Shown here: positions 37,851-49,800 of the stretch, one piece after another
How the letters are laid out: each line of letters opens with the position of its first letter
How positions within the stretch are numbered: the first letter of the stretch is position 1
Source of the DNA: a virus
Reading direction: 5' to 3' (one strand)
Virus record (IMG/VR): IMGVR_UViG_3300007760_000001
Coordinates: 62,001 to 126,000 of that record
DNA length: 64,000 nucleotides
Position numbers and translations under genes: made by a program
Notes under the pieces: generated by a model
Seen by the model: only the letters and a program-made list of their open reading frames with translations
What the model was told of the DNA's origin: nothing
Databases searched by the model: none

Positions 37851-40800
37851 TTAGCCTTCCTCATCTCCAAGGACATTCACATCAGTTGTCCATGCTGTGC
37901 CATCAGCGGTTTCCACATCAAAACTCAACTTGATATTACCGACCCAAGCTCCCGCACCAAGGGTGCCTTGCAGATTTCCACCTAAAGAGTTGTTGTTCGA
38001 CGCATTGCCGGGACCTACGGCTACTTCAAGGTAAACCCTTGCTCCCGGAGGTAGCATTGATCCCGATGCGGCGGGGATACCGTAGCGTTCAAGGATTAAC
38101 TCAAGCCAGTTACCCACCCGCATTTGTCGAAGCATCTCTGAACTCTCGATAGGAACCGCTTCAAGGGTTTCGAGTTGACGACCATACCTACCAACTCGGA
38201 GGCGAGGATCGTTGTAATCAAGTTTTGGATTACCGGGTTGCTCAGTTGCCTTTCTGGGATGAATAGGCAACCTTGCCAAGAGACCTGACCCAACCTCTCC
38301 CATTGGCTCATGGTAAAAATCACCAACGGGAGTAAGCGCAATCGTGAACCCGTGTGGGCATGAGTAGCCCGCTTCCAGGTTAGACTCGGCATAACTACCT
38401 GCTTCCGCTGTCGGAGGCGGGGGCATCGTTCCTGAGTGGGCCACAGTAAGACCCGTAAGGGTCGCCGCTGACAAAGACTGTGGATAGAAACCGGAGAACG
38501 CTTTCCCGTGAGGAATCAAACCACTTGTAAAGGCAGACCGTAGTCCCCCACCCGTCCTTGACTGTCGTGGGAAAACAGATGCTTGTACCCGACTGTACTT
38601 CGCATGACTAAAGACACCATCCAATTCTGTGGCATCATCTTTCCAACGAGCGAAGTCCATCCCGCCCCAAAGTACGGGGTTATAGGAGTTCACAAACAGG
38701 CCCTTATTAGCGTCCTGCATGTGAGCGGGAATGGCGAGCCAAAGGTCGGGAATATCCCACGAATGTAAGTGACCACTCAATCCCATCGAACCTGACCCCG
38801 CAAGGGTATTAGGGTCAAAGTAACTGAGGTCGTCTGGTCTTTCTGAAGCTGTGCCGAACCCGTACTCATAGAAACCACCAGACCAATCGGGCGTAGGGTT
38901 CCTGACGGGAGCGTTAAACTCATAGCTCTTCCTTGCGACTATGCTTGGTTTCGGACCAACCGTCACAAAGCGTTCCATGGTGTTTGGCATCATGTCACCA
39001 GCTTCACGGTTGCAATACAAAGGTACTACAATCGTTCCGCCGGGGAATCTTTGTTGATGTGGGTCGTGCCTTGTCAGGCTGTTTGAATTGTGGGTGGTCG
39101 AAGCTGTGGGAGCACGGCCACCAAACGGGAACCCGCTGTTTCCTGAGGATTTCGCAAAGTCGCTGCCATCATTGGCATCCCAAACTCGTGCTTGCGATCC
39201 TGGGATCTCCAAAATCAAGTTGAAGGCCATATACTGAGGGTCTAAAACATCGGCCCCCATCGCAGTGTTGGTTTCTAACGATGGTAGATAGCCGGGGGTT
39301 TCCCAAGGACGACGATCTCCACCAAGACCCGATGTTGCCGCTGGGTCATTACCCCATACTCCGAAGTTCACCCAAAGACGGTTGAGTCGAACGCCTCGTG
39401 GTGCTCGCCCCGGATGTGGGCTGTTCAACCCTGATCCTGGAGCAATCGCTTGCGTAAAGGCTTCCGTCAAATCCACCTTCAAGGTTGGGGGTGGGTGATC
39501 CGCACCCGGCCCATTGGAAGCCCAAGCGGGCTGGTATAACTGCCACCACTCACCTGCGGGCGACCACATATAAGTAGAGTCAATCGGAGTTAGCCATTCG
39601 GGGTTCGGAGCGGACCAACCTCCAAGTCCAAGCAGCCCCTCCATAAACACCTCTAAAACCAGCTTCAGAATATCCATCAGCTTTTCAATGAAAGCGACGA
39701 CCAACCAAACCAGTTCGTAGATGATGTTTTCCAATACCAAGAGCTTCGCATACGCAATTTCAATTGCTTGGTCGGCGGAGATTGTTGTGCTCTCGAAGGC
39801 GTTAAGCAAGAACTCAAGAGTGTTACCCCCGTGGATCACAGCAGCGGCTTCGGCGGCCACCTGAGCCGCTTTATTTGCAAGGTCATTACTGATATCCGTA
39901 GCCCATCTGCTCGCCACATCGAGCATTGACGAATAGCAATAATCATCCAAAGCTGGGGACTCGAATTGTCCCAACATCGCTGGAAATACAAAATCCCAAT
40001 CGCCCAAGGCGTACATATCGTTACTATGGTCAGACCAATCTGTATGCTTGAACTTATTCTTTAAGCGATTGAAGTCATTCTCGGCCAAGGCTTGTGCGGT
40101 GGTTGCGTCTGCCAGTTGGTCATTAAGAAGAGTAATCTGATCGTTGAGGAGCGTAAGATGCTCCATGAGTTCGAGCTTTTCTTGCTCCTTCTCCATTTTG
40201 TCTGCAAGCATCATGTTACGCACATGGACATGCTTTTGCAGATCCTGTTGGTGAGCCTTTCGATCCTGTAACAGAGTCCACACAGTCATGTCGTTAGCGT
40301 AGTGGTCAGCTTCGTGGTCGCTGTTCCAATCGTAGTTCGTCTGAAGGTCATCCTCGATTGCTTGAATCATGGTTTCGAGATTATCGATAATGGTGTCTTC
40401 TGCGGCGATCAGAGTAGCGAGGTTAGCAAGAATCGTGTCGATAGCAGAGATCTGAGCCGTTACTGTACTTGCGTCGGCAGTTGTCGCCGTAAGCTCTGCG
40501 GTAATCTGGAAAACGAGCTTCGTCGCCGCAACCAAATCCTCATCCGCTTTCTTTAGATAAAGCTCAAGAGCATCTTTCTTGGTCTTAAGATAGTCGATCC
40601 AAGATAGGACTTCTTGTTTGTCGCCTTTTAGATCCTCTAATTCGGCCACTAAAATGTGGTAGTTGGCACTGACGGGATCTGCCAGACAAGCCTTTAGTAG
40701 TTGATCTGCGACAATAAGGTTGAAGAATTCAGTCAGTAGTTGGAGAAGAGCGGCGGCCAAATCCATTAAGGCCGTCAGCATCGGGCCAACAATCATGGCT

Positions 40801-43800
40801 ACAATGTCGCCTACGAGCTGAATCATTTCAGCGGCGAGGATGGCTCCCTCCGCAGCCACTTCAGCGAGAACATTGGCAATCGGCTTCATGTCGAAGTTGG
40901 CATTATTGATCTCAACTCGACTGTCGTAATACCCCCCTGTTGGAGATATGTAGCCCTTACTTTGAGTAATGATCTTTTCCAGCACGTTCATGCTGTCGAA
41001 TCGGGTCATGTCCGTCCGACTGACAAGCTGCCAAGGCTCCATGGCAAACGAGGTTTCGGGGGCAGTGAGCGTTCCAGGCATCCCGATAGCGAGACCGGGG
41101 CCTACACCTTGCGGCCCTTGTACTGAACCAGTACTGAGTTCGGAGCGGCCACGACTCATGACAGTCGAGGATTTTGCGCTCGAAGGAGAGACCGTAATGA
41201 TCTTTTCACGGGCGATTGGCTGGAGGGCGTAGCGAACTGGGAAATGCACCCCGCCTGTTTCACCCAATACCGAAGGTTCGTCCGTATCAGGCCAGCTTCC
41301 ATGCACTCCCAAGGGGGCATACATGATAGGCCGACTAAATCCCGTGTCGTCACCCTTTACGGTTGCGGCGAGATACCTGTTGTTACTGAATTCTGGGAAG
41401 AAGGTTTCGCAATCCCCACCAAGAAGCAATTTGGTCGTGGTAGGACAACGATTGATTCGGAAGATATCTGTTCGGAGATCAAGTCGCCCTTTATTCTTTT
41501 GGACATCCAACGCTCGCTGATGGCCCGAAGTCCATGTCGAGTCGATCTGCATCTCGGTGGTTTGCCCTGCGATCCGTTGAGAATCAAGGATACTGCCGAA
41601 ACGGTGAATGTGGGGCCGAGTGAGATGTACATAGGAACCCGCATTTTCTTCTGAAAGCGGGTGTGAAAATACCCAACGCAACCCTCGTGCGGCACTCTGT
41701 ACGGGCATTAGCGGGAAAACAAGATCGGTGTCTTCAGTGGTGTTCGGGTTGTAGATACCCGCCGGGTCTTGGCTCAAGTACCCAATATACGGCATGGGGA
41801 GAGCATTGTTTCGATCTCCAACTGACCGATCCACACCACAAGAATGACCAATATCTTTCGAGAACCCGACAACATGCGGCCCGTCATAAACATCATAAGA
41901 GATAGACTCTGGGGACGTGTACGGCAGATAAGGGGCTAAGGCTCCCGTGGGTACGCCCACTTGAGCCACATCCCTTCGTGTGCGCCAATGGACTTGGAAG
42001 CAAGCAGACCCGCCTACAACTCGGTCATAAACAGGGTAGGACTCGCTCAGTCCAATCGATTCCAGTGCCGCTAAGTCGTAGTGGGCCGATAGAACATCTC
42101 CCTTTACGTTCCACACTACGAACCCATTTCCAGCGTTGATGCCGGGGAATACCGTTTCTAAAAAGAGCACCCCATTAGATTCGGACCTACCATTCAGGAA
42201 ATTAGCCGCAAGCTCACTGGTGAGAGCTACGGGTGCCGCCGTTGGCCAATCGGTGTTGTCACCACAGACACCAGCCAAGACCATATCTGCCTTGCTGATT
42301 GAAGTTGAAAACAGAAGGGGGTTCTGACCAAATCCGTCAAAAGCACCGCCATAGGGGGCTGGCTGGTTTACCTCTCCCGCTAAGTGGAAGTTTAGGTACA
42401 GGTTGTCATAAGACGGCAACAACCATTCTTGATCCCCGTGGACTACCGGGGTACTGCGCCGACACAAGCCAAAGTGACCCATTTGATCGCCACAGTTAGT
42501 GTGGCGATCTGAAATACTCGATACATACGGAGCACGAGGACGCAGCGGGAACCAACCCGTATGGTCATCAGAACGAGTTCCTTTAGGCTTCATAGACAAC
42601 GGCACTCGTTGGGAGTCGTCGCAGTTGTACTTTCTGAGAAGGGCTACGGATTTTACCTTTGCGGTATGTTCGGGGTGGACATAAAGACCACGACCATCTC
42701 GCAAATCTGCTCGGTCAACTACCTGCCAATCCTCAACCACATCGATGATTGTGTACCAACCAGTGTGTGCATAGGTGTGGGTGCCGCAAACATACAACAT
42801 GCGACCCACATCGCCTTCCCCTGTTTCGGGGGAGGGGGCAACAAACCTGTGGTTCAAGTCGTAAAAGACAGCATCCCCTTGAAGTGCCGTTTTTACCCAA
42901 TAATCTCCAGTTCGACCTGTCTCAAATCGCCAATAAGCAGGCTCGGACAACCCTCCTGAAACACCTCTTGGCCCCAACACTGGAACAAACTCAACATTAG
43001 GGGTGATCCTCATGTTGTGGCCAGAAAGAGGTCGTCGGACGAATCGCCTGTCTACTCGATCCCCAAAACCGTTCGCAAGACCCTTCTCGGAGAAAGGCTC
43101 TCGATCCACATCGGGATCGAAGTTCTCAGAAATATCGTAGACCACTTCAGGTGCGGCATACCGTATAAAGGGCGTTAGGGGATCAATCGGATTGAAGTAT
43201 GGGACTTTCCGAACACTCTGAGCAACCAAAGAGCCGTTCGTCGGTGAACGAACACCGTCTCCCAAGATACCTAAACTGGTACTTGCGTTTTTCAAGTTCT
43301 GGAAGCGGCCTGTCGCACCCACAGTGTAGAAGGTGCCGTTTGTGGTGTCTTCTACCACCATCCCATCCAGCAACCGCATCTGCACTAATGCGGTATCCTT
43401 ATTGAAAAAACCGGGATCTTCACGACTAATCGCATGTCGGTAGGCTTGTGAGATCGCTCCAGGTTGACCGAAGTGTGTGTAGTGACCTCGGTCGAAAATA
43501 CTAAGACACGGGGCGTTGGTGTTCGCCGGGTTGGAAAACTGACCCGCCCCGAATACGGAATCCGCTTGGAAAACCGCCGAAGCATTGAACCCGAAGGGGG
43601 AGATATCCAAGCGAGCGTTCGGGAGAGTGGCGGATGGTGGTAGACCGCCTACACCGTCTTCAACATAGATCGAACTGATTGTTGCGTTGACAAACTCATA
43701 AAGAGGAATGTCAGTCGGGGTGATACCGCCGCCAGATGCGTGTTTCGTGGGGTCTCCCATAAGGTTCTGGTTGGCTCGGAATTCACCTCTACCTGTTGGG

Positions 43801-46800
43801 CCTTGTGGGAGAAGTAAAACTTCTCCTTGGACAGGAATCCCCATCCCGGCGATGCCAGAACGATTGTGACTCCCTACACGAGATTTGCGATACGGGTTCA
43901 TCCCCGTTGCATCGAGAGATCGGAAGGCCCTTTCGTAAACTGCCGTACCTGGGGTACGGAAGACCAGACCAGAGCTAATATGGGGGAACAGCGTATCGCT
44001 GATCCCTAAGCCCAAGCTCTTTTGGATCGCACGAGACTTAAATTCTCGTGAACCACTGTAATTTCCGTGGATAACACTTATCCCTGCCGTACTGCCCGAC
44101 GCTGCTGTGTAAACAGTCAGCATATCAAGGGCCATGTTGCCGCTTACTGCGGGGCCAGAGTACACTTGTGAAGCGGCTTCGGCGGCCAGCATGTTTGCAG
44201 CCAAACCTTGAGCCGCCCAAGGGCTTTCAAAAACAATGCGACCTTGAGGATTAGCCACAGACAGTTCCCCATGGAACTCTGCGGTATTGAAGGTAGAGGG
44301 TAGCTCCACTCCAACATCAGCGGGTTTCAAGCCATTATAGAAAGGCCATGCCCCTCGTCCCCAAACCGTCATTTGGCCGATGCTTTCGACCTGTCGGGAT
44401 CGGGGCGTTGCTCGGAAAGCGGTTGCTTGAACTAAGCCCAAACCACCATCCATAATAACGCCGGGACCAAGCCGTCTTGGGTATCCAAGATGGTTGACCC
44501 GCCCTGTTTCGGGGTCTACTACAAACTCGCCTTTAGCGTTGTCGCTTGCAGCCCCATCCAGCAGTCCAGCGGAATCCGCCAGCACCACCATCCTTGCAGA
44601 AAAGGGAACTGTTTGAACATTGTATTCTTCATCTTCGCCCATAAACGCTGCATCGTTTACCGCAAAGAAAGCTCGACTGAAGTGCTGTCCGAAACGCCCA
44701 ACTTGGTCGTGAACCCCTAAAAGCTCACAGCCAGTTTGCTCGAACAACGGTGCATTACCGGAGTCCGCCGCATAACCTTCAGTATTATGGGAAGCGGGGT
44801 GTTGATAGCTCGCAAGGAGTGGGATCAATTCAGCCGATAGGGAGGACTTTCCAGCCACAAGCTGCGGATCAAGCGTCAGGCCCCGCAAAGACATCGGAGC
44901 ACCTGTTGGAGACCCACCGGGGTCTACGACATCCGCTGTCATAATCGCATGAGCACCTAAACGGTCTCGGAAAACGCCCCAAAATAGTCCGTCGCCCGCC
45001 AGTTGCCAATCATCTCCGATTGGTGACGGTGTTACCGGAGCGAAGGAACTGAGTTTAGCGGGCTTGAAATCATCAAGATTCTTTCTCTTAAAGCCCTCAA
45101 TCCGAATCAAAAGGGTTGCCACCACTTGTGATTCACGCTGACGACCGGGGCTTAAAGCGTCATCCCGTCCAGAAGGCCGACCTAAAGGCTGGTGCATGTT
45201 GGGGGCATCTGAAAGCGGTCGAGTATTCGTAAGCACCGGAGCGGATACAATACGGAATAAGCCTGTGGACCATTTCTCAGAATTAGTTCCAAAACTGGGC
45301 GGGGAAATCTTCGTGTTTGAAGTAATCGGCTCATCCGACAACCGTAGATAAGAACCAACCAAAGAAGGCATCAAAATCGGCGGCTGAGAGGCCAATCCCA
45401 TTTGGCCTACATGATAACCAAGCTGACCCGTACTTAAAGCGGCGTGGCCTGCGGCGGAAATGCCCGTAACAGGGTCGCCCAACCAATCCGCAACCCAATC
45501 ACCGCCCGCTGCCCCTCGTAAGGCCAATAGGTCTGCGCCTGTCAAAGCGATTTGAATCGTAGTTTCCTGAATCACCACCCCATCAGGAGCTAATGTCGTT
45601 AGCTTACTTGGAAGGTGACCTGCGGAAACATCGAATCGCCCCGAAATTTCTCCGCCGCTTCGAGGAAATGCTGTCGCATACCGAGAGCGAAGGGGGCGAA
45701 CATTTCGCAACCAGAGGTGAGCATCACCACTGATTCGGATACCACCAACACCACCAACACGAGGAGCCTCATTAGAAATTCCGTGGGTGCTGGCTACCGC
45801 TGTGTTCTTTCGTTTACGGTCGGTCCAATAACCTTGAGTGTCTAAGCCGCCATCACTGGAAAGTACGGAGGCTGTCGTTTTGAAAGAGGCTTTCGCCATC
45901 CCACCCAAAGTGGTTGTGAAGGCACCAGCTTCTAAGTACACCGAGGACTGACTAAAATCTTGTGGTGCAAGAGAGTCCGGGCGGTAGCCGTGAATAACAT
46001 TGTGAAGGGCAAGGCCCGTAGGTTCTAATGCCCCCATTGAAGAGAACAAGGAAACCCTGCCCGCCCCAACCAATACGGAAGAAGGAGTGGTGGATGTCCC
46101 ACCAGATAGCCCCTGATCTTTGACAGAAACATCCATGTTCCTGTTGTGGACCAGATGGGCTACGGCGGCATGTGTGCCGCCCAAGGGAGAAGGAACAATA
46201 GAAACACTTGTTGTCAGCGTCCCCCACAAAGACCCGAAGGAAGATAAGGGGAGAACTTGATCAGGACTCGTAATCGCTGTGGGGTCGAACCCCGCCGTGA
46301 CACCAGCACCCCTTACAAGAGAAGTGCTGTTACGAGGACCAGCTAAAACATACAGGTGTGGTGAGGTTTTGTGTTTTGCCAGAACCCGACCTTCAATAGA
46401 ACATTCAATGGCTTGGTTACCTTTGGTGACTGAGCCGAAAGAAACAATGTCTCCGAACGCAATATCGCTCCAAACGGTTTCCGGTAACTGCCACTCGCTT
46501 CTATCAACGGGTTTCGTTTCCAACAGAAAGGAAGTGTGGCTTATGGGGTATGGGTCGAACAAAGCCCGACCGAAAGAGTTCTCGTTGAACTCCTCTACAC
46601 CAAAGGTCATATAGATATTGGTGATCCCAGCATCTTTACCGTGCCGACCTTCGGGGAGAATTTCTGGCCTATCCCAAGGCCAAGACCAACGTCCGGCCCA
46701 ACCTGAAGCGGGGTGGTCATACGCAATACCACCCGTCCTACCGAGAAAGTTTGCTTCGCCAACAGTTGTGGCGTTCGGGTCTGTGAAGGGCCTTTGGGTT

Positions 46801-49800
46801 TTACTTACCCCTCCAACAACATGAACATCAAGCCCAAGCCCTACGGCCCCCATCAAGGATTGATCGTTAAACCAATCGGACATGCCTCCAGTTGGGAACT
46901 TGACATCAAATAAGTAGCCCTTGCCACTTCTTCTAAAGCTGGTGATGGGGAAAGAGCCTGCATATCGCCCTAAGGGGCGGGTGCCGCTTCGTTCAAAACC
47001 AAGTTCTTGAACATTCCCTCGCAAGGTAAGAGAGTGGTGATCCCACGACCCCGTGTTCACAGACGTGGGGTACTCTTCAGGTCCACTCACATAGGAGTTA
47101 TCTCCATAGAACAATCCACAGCGGGACTTCCCTGACTGGTGCTCAAATGTCCCACCGAGGAAATGAACTAAACTCTCTCTCTCTTTCCCGTCACTACTGG
47201 CTGGCCGCACTTCCAACAATACGTTGTGAAAGGGAGCGGCTTTCCGATGAAGCTCACTTGCGTTACTGGCATTCATGCCACCCAACTCGCTCTCAATATT
47301 GAGAGCGACCCCTCGGCCACCGCACAAGAGAGCAACTTGGTCTCCCGCTTCTGCGGGGTGTCGATGATCGTTTCGAGCCGTGAAGATCAACTGGTGTTCG
47401 TACTTAACCGCATCTAAGGTAAGAGGTCCGGCGGTAGTCGTAACCGTCGTAGTGTTCTGCAACTCAGGGTTTTCAGATGGGGTCAGGATATCCTGAAGGA
47501 AGTTAGCTTTACCCAACGCAACTAATGTAGAGGGGTTCTGAGAAGTCGCTACGTCGGAGTACAGTCCCGTCTTATTGAGGTAATCGGCTAACTCAATTGG
47601 ATTGGTGCAAGTAACTGGGTGGACGGGTTTTGGGATCACCATCTCATAGTGAATCCAAGCCGTAGGTGTTCTTGGGTCTGCTGATCGTAGGTCGATCAGA
47701 AATCTCAATGCTGTCTTGATCTCAACTGGAAATTCAAGTTTAGATACCAAGTAAGGAGTTTCGGGGAGGGCTTGAATTTGCCGCCCCGTGGCCGTCAGTA
47801 CCTTTTGCTTGTGAACAGGATCTGAGTCAAAATCTACAACATTCCGATTGGCACCCGTTAGAGTCCGTAAACCATAGCGTCCAGCAGGGGTTCCTGTGTT
47901 CAGGTGGTCAGAAATATCTTTCCAAGTAAGCACCCCATCAGAAGTGGCGGTAGCCCACCAAAGCGGATTTGATGCCGCTTCCGCCCTACGCTTATCGGTG
48001 GACCCGATGGTAACCATGTCTCGTTTGAGGGCATACCCAAAACGCTGACCCTTTGCCGGGATGTTTTGGGTAATGACAACAGAGCTAACTGTGGCACCCT
48101 CAACAACCGCCGATAAAAGATTCGCTATACCGTCTTGTTCGTGGGACTCGAAAAGCTCAAGAGCGTTCCAATCTCCGGTATTGGTATTCCGAAGGGCGAT
48201 TGAAAAACCATTAGGAACAGGAGAGCCTACTTTTGGTTGGACTCCAATATCCTCGATCAGACCAGCGACCCGTCGCCATTGAACACCAGATGCGGGAGAG
48301 GACTCCCAATTGGTGTACATACGACCACGAGAGACTTCGATTCCGATCTCATGTGTTTGATCGGGGGCTGGCAGGTGGCCAGAAGGCATCCATGGAGGAT
48401 CGTCAGTTGACCATCGTTGCGTTTTAGCGTCGAAATGGAACCGAGAGATTTCTGATGTTTTCCCGTCTCCGAGGTCTCCAAGAGGGAAGAAGGCTCGCAA
48501 CTCTTCGGCGGGACCAGCCACCGCTGTCGGCATGACCGTCATCGAGCCGTCGAAATTGTAGGTCACATTTCCGTAAGCTAATCGGACAACATCCGTGCGA
48601 GCACTGCTACCGTAAGTCGTATCAAAACGATGATCTAAATCCCCACGGTGCCTGAAAAAAACACCCGTATCTTGATTAAGAGTGATCGTGTTTGGCCCTA
48701 TCGTTGAGAAAGGCCCTACTCCAACTTGGAAGTAGATTTGTCTGAAGGAGATTTCCTCTGGACCCCATTTGATCCCGTCGTAATAGATATGGAGATCCGA
48801 CAAAGGATGGTGATCTTGCGTATCCAAATAGGGAAGACCAGAAGGCTGCATCGCAAGGGTGAGGTGACCCGTTTCTGGGAAACTCCCTACTTCAAAGGAG
48901 CCTCGAAGTACCGTTAAGGTATCCCCCCAACTGTAATCCTTTACCTTGGGAAGATGCCGCAACATCTTTTTGCTTGAGAAGACATCTCGTTGAGTGGGGT
49001 TTGGGTAACCCAAATTTGCCGAATGTAGATCCCCGCCCGTCATTCGGACAGAGGAACCTCGTTGGCCGCCTTCCATAGAGTAAGGCACAAAAGCAGCCCA
49101 TAAGAGAGGCCGCCCCGCCTTATCCAAAGCAATGTCTCCGCCCGGTTTAGGGGTGTGGGAGAACTTCACGACACCCGAAGCGTAATCAATGTCTACATAT
49201 TGGGTTTCGTCTAAATCGGGATCGAGAATCAACTCACGGGAAGCTAATGGCCTCTCATAGTCTGGTCGTTCAGCTTTGCTTTTATCCGAAGGGAAAAGAA
49301 CCATTCGGAAACCGAGGTCCAAAAGACTCCCAGGATCAGTGTACTTTTGTGTGTTCGGGATCGCTCGATCTGCTCGTGCAGAAGAGCCTCCGCCGGGAAC
49401 ATCGTTTGTCCCATGCACCTTTAAGGAACGGCCAACTTCTTTCGGGTCGATCAAACCCGTCAAACGAGCCGAATCTAACGCATCGGCATCAAAGTTAACC
49501 CCTGGCCCGTGAAGAGAATCAATCCCATCGTGGGCGGTACAATGGAGTTCGCCAACACCCGGCCCCTGAGTACGTAACTCGTGGTTAGGGTTCGCCAAAA
49601 AGAAGGGAACCCCTGTTTCAGGGTCTACGGTGTTGTGGTGTCGCAGTTCTACAAAGTATCCCTTTGACTTCGTTCGACCAATCTTGACTGCTTCAAAATA
49701 GCCGAGAGCACGTTTCGCCGTTGGGCAAACGGCAGGTAGACCTTCTTTGTCGAGATTGACTTCCGAAATGTGGATAATCGTAGTTTTCGGGTCTCCACCA